Below are positions 36,199-48,509 of a stretch of DNA of 64,000 nt, one piece after another. The stretch lies in the NCBI GenBank assembly GCA_029851415.1, contig CM056742.1, positions 13,433,736 through 13,497,735 of the forward strand, written 5' to 3'. The notes under the pieces are model-generated. The model was not told where the DNA came from and did not search any database. It saw only the letters and a program-made list of their open reading frames with translations. Position 1 is the stretch's first letter, and each line of letters begins with the position of its first letter. The stretch is from Eretmocerus hayati (taxonomy: Eukaryota > Arthropoda > Insecta > Hymenoptera > Aphelinidae). The position numbers were made by a program, and so were the translations under genes.

Positions 36199-36332
36199 TT
36201 ATAGGGTGGATATTCTTCATATGCTCAAATGGGTGTGTGTGTGTGGGGGGGGGGGGGGGGGTCTGTGTCGGTCACCAAGCATAATTAGGCATGTGGCCGT
36301 CACATGATTCGACTTAGGCAAGGCATGTAATA

Positions 36333-38543
36333 CGGTGGCGCCTCTCCGCCAGCACACACCACACTGCACCTGACTGCACCACACTGTTGTGCAGCTGAGC
36401 ACCACAGCGTGGTGCAGCGTGCAATTTACAAATTTTGCAACGAGAGCGCAGAATTTTGGATTCATTCTCATTTTGAGGTGCAAAAATATCCTCGCAGGCT
36501 TTGTGTAACCTGGTGCAGCTCCGGAGAGTGAGGATTTAGCCGAAAAATAACCTCTTCGAGGCCTCATTGCACGATGCTGCTGCTCTTTACAGTGCAGCTA
36601 TTTAGTGATGATCTATGTTTTTTTTTAGATTTCAGAGAGCGTTTTATCTTGCCTACCAGCAGTATTTGTTCATGTTTCATGATTTTCACATAGATTTGTG
36701 GATGAGTGCTGGACCAGATCTTGACGATATGATTTCTTGCATATTTTTACAGTGTGTGACACCCACTTCTCTTTTGAAAACAATGGAGCATGAACAGAGA
36801 AATTGAAAGAGTAATGATGGCTATTCATCTAATACTGTGCTCTTGACTTGTCGTGGAGCTCAAATTCTTTTCCCCGTTATAGTTTGAGTAAGCTCTAATT
36901 CAGAAGTCAAGTTGTGACTGACGAAAGATAAGAGTATGGTTGACAAGTTTCGAATGCTGGTTCATTTGCGCTTCAGAGTATTGGATATCCATCATTTTCT
37001 TAATCATGACAAGTACATATGTGACAGTCATTTTGTACCGTACCTGATGAGATCCTCTCCTCAGATAAAGCTATCATGGTGAATCATCGAACAACTCAGC
37101 CTTCTAATATAACTTGACAGTATCTTGTACTTCAATAATTGATTAATGGTATGGTTCATACCAGATTCATGATAATTCATCATATACCGCGCTTGATCAG
37201 ATTATTTCTTCTCATACAACTGCATCCTGTAGCTTTTGCTGTGCAAATTCTTGAGCAAAAGTAGGTACATTTTTTATTCAAATTACTCAGGATAATCTGG
37301 GGCTGTTGAAAATTCCATCCAACCATATGAAGGAGTGGATCAGAAACTAGTTCCAGTAGGCTGATGCACTAATTCAAACCACGAACAAGGATAGCTCCAT
37401 CATCATTTGATTGACTGAATAATGAAATCAGTTCCAAACGATACAAGCAATTGAGCATGACTCCTGGGCCCCCCTAATACTTTGCTAACATCAAACACAT
37501 CCTGACACTTTCTCTGAGTATCACATCAGTTAAATACTTTTCTGTTACGGCGTTATTCCCTTCATTTATTCAACTTTCCAAGACTAGTTTGGGTGGTTGA
37601 AACAGAGAAACGTGTCCATTTTTGCTCACCAACTGATATAGCAAAAGCTACAGGATGCAGTTGTATGAGAAGAAATAATCTGATCAAGCGCGGTATATGA
37701 TGAATTATCATGAATCTGGTATGAACCATACCAATAATCAATTATTGAATTACAAGATATTGTCAAGTTATATTAGAAGGCTGAGTTGTTCAATGGTTCA
37801 CCATGATAGCTTTATCTGAGGTGAGGATCTCATCACGTACGGTACAAAATGACTGTCACATATGTACTTGTCATGATTAAGAAAATGATGGATATCCAAT
37901 ACTCTGAAGCGCAAATGAACCAGCATTCGAAACTTGTCAACCATACTCTTATCTTTCGTCAGTCACAACTTGACTTCTGAATTAGAGTTTACTCAAACTA
38001 TAATGGAGAAAAGAATTTAAGATCCACGAAAAGTCAAGTGCACAGTATTAGATGAATAGCCATCATTACTCTTTCAATTTCCCTGTTCATGCTTCATTGT
38101 TTAAAAGAGAAGTGGGTGTCACACACTGTCAAAATATGCAAGAAATCATATCTTCAAGATCTGCTCCAGCACTCATCCACAAATCTATGTGAAAATCATG
38201 AAACATGAACAAATACTGCTGGTAGGCAAGATAAAACGCTCTCTGGAATCTAAAAAAACATAGATCATCACTAAATAGCTGCACTGTAAAGAGCAGCAGC
38301 ATCGTGCAATGAGGCCTCGAAGAGGTTATTTTTCGGCTAAATCCTCACTCTCCGGAGCTGCACCAGGTTACACAAAGCCTGCGAGGATATTTTTACACCT
38401 CAAAATGAGAATGAATCCAAAATTCTGCGCTCTCGTTGCAAAATTTGTAAAATGCACGCTGCACCACGCTGTGGTGCTCAGCTGCACAAAAGTGTGGTGC
38501 AGTCAGGTGCAGTGTGGTGTGTGCTGGCGGAGAGGCGCCACCG
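36333..38543. mobile_element. Large fold-back element, 2.2 kb, arms about 905 bp
   Basis: Arms 36333-37240 and 37640-38543 are inverted copies with about 97% identity by eye; spacer about 400 bp. Ends are CGGTGGCGCCTCTCCGCCAG and its inverse, each flanked by TA. The outer arm contains GTGGTGCAG/CTGCACCAC repeats. Mirrored open frames at 36217-36567 (-) and 38309-38692 (+) come from the symmetry. No transposase recognised. Confidence 0.9.
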
Positions 38544-38545
38544 TA

Positions 38546-39065
38546 TGCAACGAGCCTGAGGTCAAAAAGAAGCACGTACAATGTATTTTACCCCGAACAA
38601 GAAGGCTAGGTAGATCGCGTTTGCGGTCGATCATATTATATATCACAAACGAGACGACATTAGGGAAATCCGGAAATCTCAAGGGAAATTGAATGCCGAC
38701 AACGCCATTTTGGATGTTTCCAGCGGTAAACAGGAGGACCTGGTCTTCGTCGATAAGCTGAAAAATCCACAATAAAAACTGACAAAATTACACTCAATCA
38801 CGCTTCCAATCCATGGCCCAATTATCGAGATGATGAGCAGATCTCTTGACTGGCACCACCAGTCCCGCACATATAACTCGGCAAGTCGATCAACGCTATT
38901 CGAAGTAGCAACTGCATGTGCCGTAGCAGACAATGTATTTTGGATGGGAAACGGACTCGCGACAGTTCAACTTTTGTCCACATTCTGCGTTTCTCTGTAG
39001 GCTTGTAGCGCTAACAGTACGGCTTCCAACTCGAATATATAAAGTGTTACATAGGGAGTAAGACT
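38546..39065. other. Intergenic, nothing recognised
   Basis: Short open frames only, none recognisable. No repeat was matched elsewhere in the window. Confidence 0.4.
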
Positions 39066-39126
39066 TACGTCCAGCATGATTTCCCCGAAGAAAAAAGTTT
39101 TCCAACACTCGATACGTAATATACTA
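39066..39126. repeat. Solitary half of a palindrome unit (19.2-kb family)
   Basis: Reads TACGTCCAGCATGATTTCC, then CCGAAGAAAAAAGTTTTCC, then ACTCGATACGTAATATACTA. This equals one arm of unit 1 of the cluster at 19188-19312, without the other arm. Confidence 0.75.
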
Positions 39127-39701
39127 TTGGAACAGTTGGAAACCTCAAATTTCTATGTTCTGATGTACGAGTCGTACTTCGTGATGGAACGCCCAAATAT
39201 TCACGTCTCTCTCGAAGTGTTGATGGGTTTCCAAGCAGAAACCGAAATCAAGTGTCGAAGTGCGAATAAGGCGTACCAATGAGGATCCAGCATTCAAACG
39301 AAGATGTATACATTTGAATGACAATATTATTCTATATAGAGACCAGTTCATCAGCCGACACATTTTTGTCAAAAATGTTTCAAGGCACTACGGCTAAATT
39401 CAAATGTTTAAAACTTAAACATGATCCTTTATGATCTCAGCTGACTGTTTATTGATATATTTCTATCTGTGATAGAGCCCATACATGGTACTAATTTGAC
39501 AATATTTCCATATTGATGATTTTTTTACCTATAATAAAATGCATTTCCAACCATATATTTCCTTCTGCATTCATATAAAAAACTCAACTTGTGGCAGATG
39601 AATGTTGCATAGTCTATGATACAGTTTGTGAGCCTGCCGGTTAGAATATCCGAACATCGGAGGTGATTTGAATTTTCTAGGAAGGACAGCGGGCTCAACT
39701 A
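39127..39701. other. Intergenic, nothing recognised
   Basis: AT-rich, short open frames only. Confidence 0.45.
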
Positions 39702-40409
39702 CCCTGTTAAAAACAATCTTCAAAAAAAGATCCAATTGGATCAAATCTTGGATGTTCGTGATCAAATTTGATCAAATAATGTAATGCTTTTTGATCCAAC
39801 CTTGATCAAATGTTGGATTTGAGGTGCAAAATTCGTCTGCCTCGCACTTGCGCGCCGCGATCCTGCGCTGTATTGGAAATGAGATATTGCATTATGTGCT
39901 TAATTGTGGGTGTTTTTTCGGAAGGATTTTGGGAAAAATTTGTGTGTTTAGGTTGCTTCATCACTCCCGTTATCAGATCGTTAATTTTGCTAATCTCGTC
40001 GTCCACCTCCAAGAAGCAGATACATGAGATCAATCATCATAATTGAGGTTATGTTGACAACCTCACTAGCACGATCTTTCTTTATCGGCGTCTTGAAGTG
40101 CAGAATATGTGATGAGTTAGAATCTGACTTGTCTGATAACGAGATTGATGTAGTGAGCCATTAGACTCTATGTACATTAGTTTAAAAAAGAAAAAAAATC
40201 GGAAACGCCATCCACGGTAACGCTTATGCGCGATAACTTACATTTCGGTCGTGTGCAGTGCGCAAGTCCGGCAGACGAATTTCGGTCCCCAAATCCAACA
40301 TTTGATCAAAGTTGGATCAAATAGCATTACATTTTTGATCCAACCTGGATCCAGGATTTGATCCACTTGGATGTTTTGATCCAAGTTTTGGAAGATATTT
40401 TTAACAGGG
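39702..40409. mobile_element. TIR element 'CCCTGTTAAAAA' with TTGGATC repeats
   Basis: Ends CCCTGTTAAAAACAATCTTC and an inverse copy with one mismatch, both flanked by TA. The inner inverted repeats carry many GATCCAA / TTGGATC words. 708 bases and no transposase. The element is bracketed by GCGGGCTCAACTA on both sides and once more near 40460. Confidence 0.85.
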
Positions 40410-40485
40410 TAGCAATTGACCGCGGGCTCAACTAATCATTCTTCGAAGGGTCAAAACTGACCGCGGGCTCAACTATCATACGGCC

Positions 40486-41850
40486 ACCCACTGCCCTGTC
40501 ATATGATCCGTCAGCCCGTTACTTCTTTATGTGACACATGATCCACCCACTCGTCGATCTGGTGACCTTTTGGATGGCCAATACATACACTGAGCTACTG
40601 TTCTGTCAAATGACCCGTCAACCCGTCATCCTGTCGGACGGCCAATTGACCTACCGACCGATTCAACTGTTTTATGATCTACCAATCTGTCAACTCCATG
40701 ATGACCAACAAACCCACGGATCTACTGATCTGACATATAACCCCCCAATCTACCGGATGACCTACCGACCCATCAACTTCTTAATCTGACACATGATCCA
40801 TCACACTGTCAACCTGGTGGACGACCGGGAGTATTAGTCCCACCGACCTACTGCTCTATCATATAACCCGTCGACCTGACGGATCACTTCCGGACCCACT
40901 GAACTATTGTTACATAACCCACCAATCCGTCGTTCTAATGGTCTAGCAAACAACTCAGCTGCTTTACCAAGCCCCCCCCCCCCCGATCAACACACTGGAT
41001 GGGGCTTTTCTGAACCCACTGGCCTGAGATATCATTTACGGTTAGAAAACGGGTCACGTTGACTTGTTGATGTGTCAAAGTAAAAGAGGGTGTTGGCGAG
41101 GGTGTAGGTCTTTCGTCATGTCTGCAATTGGTGGGTCATGTGGGAATTCAGTTGGCTGGTTAATCTAGAGGTGATATATGTGGTCAGTCTGTCGCTGGGT
41201 CAAAGAGTCATCCGGGAGGTAATCGGGACGACAGGTTGGTGTCCCACTTGTCACATGAATAGGCCAGTAGATCAAGTGGCAGGTCGACGGGTTGGCGGAT
41301 CATATGACAGGTCAGGAGGACGGTGGGTCTGTTTATCATCTGAAAGTGCACGAGGAGAGTTCAACAGGTTGGTGAATTGAGGCAGATCAATAGGTCAGTG
41401 TACCGGAAGGTCAAGACGACGGTTTATATGACAGCTTGGTACGTCGGTGGGTCTATTGTTCATCCGGGGGCCTCAAAGGTGACAGGTTGGTGGATCATGT
41501 GACAGATGAATAGGTCGGTGGGTCAGCAATAGGTCGATGGGTTGTCGGGTGATATGACAAGTCAGTAGGTCCGTGGGTATATTGGTCATCCAGAAGGTCA
41601 CCAGGTCGACGGACTCGTGGGCCATGTTTCAGATATTATAGAGGTTGGTGAGTCGGTAGGTCATCCAGCAGGTCGAGAGGTTGGGAGATCATATTACAGG
41701 TCATCAGGTCGACGGGATGATAGTTCATGTGGCAGATGAAGAGATTGGTGATCGAGTGAGTCATACACCAGTTCAATGGGTTGATAAGTTATACATTACG
41801 TCACTTTGGCAGTGGGTCGATAGGTCGTCTGTGAGGCCAGCAAGTTAGGA
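40486..41850. repeat. Degenerate minisatellite in inverted halves
   Basis: From 40486 to about 40960 the sequence is dominated by GACC, CCACC, CCGACC and ACCCGTC words. From about 41090 to 41850 the complementary words GGTC, GGTGGGTC and GGTCGACGGG dominate. The two halves are thus imperfect inverted copies around a C-run near 40973-40984. The repeat period is irregular. Confidence 0.7.
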
Positions 41851-43794
41851 TACTTATCTCCTCATCAAATGCTGACTCTTTCCATCGGAGGGTCTCTTGT
41901 ATATCACTCAAAATATTTCAAAAATACATAATTTGACGTGAAATGTGCTCTTACTGGATTTGATGTCAAGAAACGAAAATCCTGTCATGCAATTGTAGTG
42001 ATGGTCAATGTCTCAGGTTTGTGTCACAGTAGATAAGGTATAGCTTCGGATTTGTGGCCTGTGACCCAAAAAGCCACATATAGGCAAATCTCAGGAACTA
42101 TGCGATTTCGACTTTGAAATTTCGAGAATTTCCAGAATGGCAGCACGCCTCCCATGAACTTCAGTTTGGTCCAAGTAATGCTCAAACAATGATGAAATAC
42201 TTGCGTAAATCACTTTGGAGCTCCGCCGTGGATTTGTGAGGGAATAGAAGATTTTCCCATGTATTTGGATGGGACCCTCATATTTCCGTCATTCTAATTG
42301 GCTCATGCGTATGTGAATACATCGTATCCTCGGTGTTGGAATAGAGCAAAGGAGATAAGTTTAATAGTTTACAGTGTCTTCTGAAGGTCTGTGGTACAAA
42401 ATGAAGATGTGCCTCAGTCGCCAAAACGCTCATTTTCGTAATTTGTTAATCCTCACAAGCCTCGCATCACGACCGAGATGAGGCTGTAGTAGAGGCGATT
42501 CTCATAGTCATTTCTTGAGGTACAAATGTCAGTTTACACGTGGTTTCAATTCCAACGGAATCGAAATTTTCGTGCGCTACACGAAAAACGATTTTTTTGA
42601 CCCCATTTACGCAAAAGTAACTTTTCTCATTTTAAGCCGTATCGTCGTGCGGAATCAAGCACACTATCGTTCTTGGGCTAGATTTGTAGGTTTTGGGATG
42701 TAGAATAAGATGTCGTTTCTACAGTCACGAAATATTCACCACCCCGAGTGCTGCATCCATTAGAAGAGCGATACAGGAAAAAAAGTAAAATCGGAGTTCG
42801 CTTCAACAAATCATCGCCACTCCGACGCATTGATAGGCACAGCCTCGGGCGAAAATTATATGTTTGTATATATTATAATCCATCACACATCCAATTTTCA
42901 GACCGATCGGTGAACCGCCCCGCCTGTGGCGAGCTAAGGCGTGAGAAAATTATGGCCCTGTTCGGTCGAAAATTGCGATTTTGTCACGAAGAAGCGTCTC
43001 CCAGTACCTTTCTATAGCAAGTTATACACTTCTGAAAGTTGCAGAACTGTTAAATATGAGCGGATCTTCAAAATGATCTAATGCGAACGGCGGAAAAAAC
43101 GCGACTGTTCTTCTGACAACGTGAAAATAGGCCTGTTCGGCCAAATCGCATACTTCGTGAGATTTGCCCATATATGAATTTTCCGCAATTTTTCACGCTT
43201 TGCCTCATTTTGACCTTCAATATCTCGGAAAAATGACGAGATCAACGCTCACCGACATCGGAATCGGATCCGGAATCAGCGACCCGACAAACGTAGAAAT
43301 AACAGCAAGAGCGCTGTTTCAGATCTTTTGTTCTATTTTTGGAGCTGTGTAATTGAAGGAAAACCACGATACTAAAATCTTTTCATCAAGGATATCGATA
43401 TTGTTTCGACGAGCAGCAACAGAAATGCACAAGCAAACCTCGAAAATTGTGACAGATAATCCTGCTGAAACTGCGCACTCATTAAATTTTAAGTCATCGC
43501 CATCAAAAGCTAAGAAAAATTGGACTTGAGATCAAAATATTCTTACAGGTGATAAAAGGGGGATTCAATTACATTGCCATCATGATGTCTCTCGTCGAAG
43601 ACTAAATGCAGAGATGATAGATATGAAATCTTCAGAAAATGCACCCAGATCAGTTATGAATCAATAAATATAGGATCTTCACCGAGCCACCATGTTTACT
43701 TGAAAACCGACTTTGTCGAGTAATCAAACATTGGCGTGAATTTTCGATGTACACTCTCATGAAAAAATTCAAAAATTCAGCATCCGATATCCCC
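41851..43794. other. Intergenic, nothing recognised
   Basis: About 1.9 kb. Open frames of 60-90 codons on the plus strand (42515-42703, 42748-43017) have no recognisable domain. Confidence 0.45.
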
Positions 43795-43798
43795 TCAA

Positions 43799-44464
43799 CC
43801 CAGGAGTGGGCGCACCATACGGACCAACGTTAGTACGCGCACGTCGGTCATTTTAACCGATTTTTATAATGCGTGATTGTATACATCCGGATGATGATGT
43901 AATCCTGGAAATAATCCTAACGTCAAGTTTATAGTCACCCATGATACGCAGTACTTGATCATTATCTTGCATTGGAGACTTATTTTCCGAAGGAAATTAC
44001 AGAGCGTTAACTTGACCGTCGGTTCTACTACTTCCGATACACACGAAAGGGGCACGCCTATTGAGAATTTGTTTGAAACGAACCAAAATTATTCCAGTGC
44101 TTTTTTCTACTGTTGGAAGGACAATAGAAATATTAATCAGGATGTGAAATGTTTTTCCCTAGTTTGCGTTCAGTCTTAAAGAATTTATTGATATCCTATC
44201 TCATAAATGTAGGCTCGAGAAAGCCACCAACGTTAGTAGGCGCCTCGGTAGGCGCGCTACTGTCATTTCGATCGACTCTGTGTTGATAAGATTTCCAGAA
44301 AGTGTAGGGTGGCTCTGAATGCGTCAAAACTATTCAAATAGCTTGGTTATAACGTCAACGTAGTTCATCTAATTTTTCAAAGTGATTGGTGAAAATTTCT
44401 ATAGGTATCTAATCTCTCGAAATGAGAAAAATTCGGTCTTTTATACGCACGCCTAACTCCCAGG
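43799..44464. mobile_element. Possible piggyBac-like MITE (TTAA flanks)
   Basis: Left end CCCAGGAGTGGGCGCACC after TCAA, right end the inverse of CCTGGGAGTTAGGCGTGC before TTAA. The flanks fit a TTAA duplication with one mutation, the target of piggyBac-type elements. ACCAACGTTAGTA is repeated inside near 43822 and 44228. No transposase. Confidence 0.55.
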
Positions 44465-44468
44465 TTAA

Positions 44469-45099
44469 ATAATGTGCCGTGAAAGTTTACACATGATTCT
44501 TATAAGAATCTAGCGTAAACTATTTGTATAGAATGTTTTAGGATTTGGCTACTCATGGTAACAACCGATATCATAATAGAATAAATGTTGTTGTCCATGT
44601 ATTTCGTGAGTGTGAATAAAGCAGTGATCTTTGAACGGGTGTCTATTCAATTGTCACATTGACCAGTCCAAGTATTAGAAGAACTGACAGGACTAACCTT
44701 TTCGCGCCGGCACCTTCTAGTGCTTAGACCTCATTGCTTAGGGAGGGTAGAGCTCTCCCTATCATTGCTTTTGAGTGTTCGAAAAGGTGTCGCGAGGCAA
44801 AGATTACCTTCGTTCTAATAAACGCAGGAGGAATTGAGTGTCATTCATCTAAAGATGTGTATCGGTACGGATGTAACAACTTTTTCATATCGATACATCG
44901 CAATTCGTGTGCTTTCCACGGATCATGCTGGTGTTGATGATAATCCTGAGGCTTGCTCACTTCTAGTTTTTCCAACTATCCAAAGGCTGTATAAATGAAT
45001 CGCTGTTGAAAAAAAAAATGTTAGAACCGTTATTCATTTTTAAATTACAGGCACTTGGAATAAAGGTTGAAAAAGTTCACCGAAACGTTGTGCTGTGCT
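44469..45099. other. Intergenic, nothing recognised
   Basis: No gene recognised; a short plus-strand frame at 44734-44937 is cysteine-containing but matches nothing I know. Confidence 0.4.
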
Positions 45100-45610
45100 T
45101 TAACCCTCGCTTGGCACACGTGGGTCTATTCGACCCAATGCCTTTTTGCTTTCTCTAAAGAGAAAGCTTTGTTTTCACCCCAACGGAAATTTGATCAAAT
45201 TTTTCATTAAAACCAACATATTATTCAACAAAATTCCTTTTATCTAAAAAAGCCAAAGACCATTCTCTTCCTCTCGCCAAAATCTATCAAATGTAGGTAA
45301 CACTTTTCCTCCTAATGCCCTTCCAAACCCGTCAGAGACTCATCTTTGCACCCCTTTTTCCGTGTATGTGTGTGTGTGTGTGTGTGTGTTGTTTTCTATC
45401 GGACACGTTTTCTCTTTTTCTGTTCAGCATATCAATTTTTGGCTTTCTACAAGTTGTGAAGAATCCAATTTCTGAGAGCCCAGTGATTTGGCAGCTTTCG
45501 GCTCCCAGTCAAATTTGATCCATGGGCTTTTTCAAGCAAAAGTGCTCGAATTTCGACTTTTAATACATGAATATCTTTTTCTCACACGGTCTCACCACGA
45601 ATTGAGTCAC

Positions 45611-46760
45611 CTAAACTATGGTTTTTTCTGCAAGATCTATCGATTGGTTAATACCGAAATTTTATAAAATCTTCACAGATCTCAAATTTTCGAAAAAATC
45701 AAAATTTTCACCAAAAATTTCATTTTAACCCTTTTCAAACCCACTGCATCGTAATTCCGTCTCAACCAAACGATGGATATTGTTAAAAAAACCTCAGACT
45801 AGAAGGCCCAAATCTATCTAAAAAGCTTCCTCTAAAGAATAACTGCAAAAATAATGGGAAATTTTTCTTAATATTCATTTTTTCCTCGTACCTTCTTTTA
45901 TGACTCATTTATCTCAATTCCAATGACCTAAACTATGGTTTTTTCTGCATTATCTATCGATTGGTTAATACCGAAATTTTATAAAATCATCACAGATTTC
46001 AAATTTTCGAAAAAATCAAAATTTCCACCAAAAATTTCATTTTGACCCTTTTTAAACCCACTAAATCGAAATTCCGTCTCAACCAAACGATGGATATTGT
46101 TTAAAAAACCTCAGACTAGAAGGCCCAAATCTCTCTAAAAAGCTTCCTCTAAAGAATAACTGAAAAAATAATGGGAAATTTTTCTTAATATTCATTTTTT
46201 CCTCGTACCTTCTTTTATGACTCATTTATCTCGATTTCAATGACCTAAACTATGGTTTTTTCTGCATTATCTATCGATTGGTTAATACCGAAATTCATTT
46301 GAGTCTTCACAAATCTCAAATTTCCGAAAAAATCAAAATTTTCACAAAAAATTTCATTTTAACCCTTCTCAAACCCACTGCATCGTAATTCCGTCTCAAC
46401 CAAACGATGGATATTGTTAAAAAAACCTCAGTCTAGATGGCCTGAATCTCTATAAGAAGCTTCTTCAAAAGAATAACTAATGACCTAAAGACTTACTTAT
46501 GCGCCATTCTGAATCGATTGGCTGATACGAAATTTTCATAAAATCCGTAAAACATTGTTCATATGAAAATTTTTTCGGGGGAAGGGAATTTCCACAAAGG
46601 ACTTCAGTTTAATCATCTTTAAACCGACTATATCAAAATTTTCTCTTAATAAAACAATAGATATTGTTGGAAAAACTTCCTTTCAGATGACCCGAATCTC
46701 TCTGGAATGCTTCCTCGAAAGAAAAACTCAAAATATAGGATACTTTCTATTTCGTTAAAA
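45611..46760. repeat. Tandem repeats, period 317 bp, about 3.6 copies
   Basis: Units begin at 45611, 45928 and 46245 with CTAAACTATGGTTTTTTCTG. The first two are nearly identical over 317 bases. The third is cut at about 46478, and a more diverged fourth starts near 46485. Shared words: ATCTATCGATTGGTTAATAC, CGTCTCAACCAAACGATGG. Located inside the piggyBac-like element. Confidence 0.9.
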
Positions 46761-46776
46761 TTATCATCATATAACG

Positions 46777-46822
46777 CCGTGAGAAAGCATTCTGCTAATC
46801 ACTTTTAGCAGCGTATTTATGA
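46777..46822. repeat. Short dispersed repeat GTGAGAAAGCATTCTGC, copy 2
   Basis: Matches 36150-36198: GTGAGAAAGCATTCTGC, then TTTTAGCAGCGTA. Confidence 0.6.
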
Positions 46823-46918
46823 GAACGCCGCACTCCTGATTCGAAGTTTCCGGGGCTCAGGGTGACATTTGTTGGTAGTCAAGATGTGCCACTTACCGAC
46901 CGTGTAAATAGCAACAGG

Positions 46919-47386
46919 TTTATTCGATTATGTAGTTCGGAGCGTTCGGAGCGCTCGGAACAAGCTATTCGAGGTGTCCCCCGACTGTAGCGCACCTAGC
47001 GGATCATGTGTTGAAGCTCTTATACCCCTAATGCATAAGTATACCTATATCGATGGTGGTGCTATATATACTAGGGGTATAAGAGCTTCAAAAATCGACC
47101 ACTCGTACCACTTTGATACGTGGAAGTTGGCGCTGGAGTCGGCGGACATCTCGAATTGCCGAATATGCGTTCGGTTGGGATCGCTCCGAGCGCTCCGAAC
47201 GCTCCGTCCAAGAATTGTGGCCGCGGAGAGGGGAGGCAGTCTGATTCCAATGCTGTAGACGATTTCTCCCCTCTCCGAGACTACAAATCTTGGGCGGAGC
47301 GTTCGGAGCGCTCGGAGCGAAATATTGTCCGAATGTCCGTTCGGTTCGGAGCGCTCCGAACGCTCCGAACTACATAATCGAATAAA
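46919..47386. repeat. GC-rich GGAGCGCTC palindromic element, copy 2
   Basis: Ends TTTATTCGATTATGTAGTTC and its exact inverse. The stems are arrays of GGAGCGTTCGGAGCGCTC. A second, inner palindrome around 47190-47320 repeats the GGAGCG words and adds GGAGAGGGGA / TCCCCTCTCC. The TATTCGAGGTGTCC MITE is nested in the left half. Much more GC-rich than its surroundings. Confidence 0.85.
46966..47157. repeat. Inverted-repeat MITE 'TATTCGAGGTGTCC', copy 2
   Basis: Closely similar to 24983-25185: TATTCGAGGTGTCC, GACTGTAGCGCACCTAGCGG, the AAGCTCTTATACCCCTA palindrome, and GGCGGACATCTCGAAT at the end. Confidence 0.85.
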
Positions 47387-47534
47387 CCTAACAGGTCTGG
47401 CGCGCGCGTCTTCCCACCACAGCCAAGCGGAATTGCCGCTGGGTCTAAAGTACCCAGGTGTGCCAGTTATGCGCGCTATTTTTCATTGCATTTTATTGTT
47501 GCAATAATAAATTATTGCAAAAAATTGCAAAAGA

Positions 47535-47860
47535 GGCCTTTCCACTGAAAATATTCTAGAGGACGCAATTTTCAATGGAATGAGCTGATATTTTAACTGA
47601 GTTATCTCAAGATCAAGTCGATATGAGAAAAAAATAGTCCAGTGGTCGATCTTTCAATGGAGGTCTTCATTCCGGCATATTGGGTGAGAATAAAAATTCT
47701 CAATTCATCGGTCGGAATATGTCAGAATGAATACCTTTTTTCCAAGATCCACTCTTGCGCTATTTTTTTTTTAAATTGACCTCATCTCGAGATGACTCAG
47801 CTCATTTGAATAAAAACTGCGCCATCTACAATTTTTTTTAGTGAAAAAGGTGATTTTTTC
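47535..47860. repeat. Diverged fold-back, about 325 bp
   Basis: Imperfect inverted arms: AATGAGCTGA..AGTTATCTCAAGAT is mirrored by ATCTCGAGATGACTCAGCTCATT, and AGGTCTTCATTCCGG..TGAGAATAAAAATTCTCA forms the centre. It lies immediately before the SINE. Confidence 0.6.
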
Positions 47861-47882
47861 CATTTTTCTAGACATTTGTATT

Positions 47883-48509
47883 GTATTGTATTGTATTTGT
47901 TCCCAACGTATGCTCTTTTCGAGCTTTTACGTGTTACCCCCACCGCCTTGGCGTGGAGGCCATTGTCTTGTTTCCAGTTTGTAGTCATTTTTCCAGTTTT
48001 TAGTCGTTTTTCCAATGTTTCCTATCAGGTGAGTGCGAACTTTCGAGCGGACTCTACCAGAGAGTTGCTACGAGAATTCAAGCACCACCGCGGCGTTTTT
48101 CGAGTATGATCTGCATTTTATGCAGGCCCATACTCACCGCCTTAATCAGACTCGACAAGTGTCAGTGGTTCCATCAATTCTATGCCAGCCATTCGGTCTC
48201 TCCGCTGATACTTCTGGACTGCCAATGACAGTCGTAGCGAAGCTCAACGCTCGACACGGCTGCTGGAGGATACCACCAACCCTCATCGAAGCCCAATCGT
48301 TCTTTCGAATTTTTGGCCGAGCGCTCAGCACTCAAGGCATTTTATTAATTTTTTTTTGTCGGAACGCAAGGATTCGCGATCTCGATTGAGTTACTCGGAA
48401 AAAAATCCCAAGTGACCCGACCGGGATTCGAACCCACGCCCCCTCGAGCGCATTGTTTCAGCCCGCTCAAGGCACAAAGCCTCTACCGACTGAGCCAATG
48501 GACGCTCTC
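47883..48509 (-). mobile_element. tRNA-derived SINE with 16-bp target-site duplication
   Basis: Minus-strand SINE of 627 bp. The head resembles a tRNA: an A box TGGCTCAGTCGGTAGAG at 48497-48481 and a B box GGTTCGAATCC at 48434-48424, with a long variable-arm-like stretch between them. The 3' end carries a short tandem tail of ATACA units preceded by a GCTCGAAAAGAGC hairpin. TCTAGACATTTGTATT flanks it perfectly at 47867-47882 and 48510-48525, the hallmark of LINE-type retrotransposition. The head is not a plausible working tRNA gene. Confidence 0.88.

Noticed and set aside
36217..38692. Paired frames starting MRPRRGYFSAKSS on both sides of the 36.3-kb palindrome
   Set aside because: Symmetry product of the element; ends differ and there is no known domain.
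48417..48509. tRNA gene on the minus strand
   Set aside because: A and B boxes are present but acceptor and T stems do not pair properly, and the sequence is the head of a SINE bounded by target duplications.
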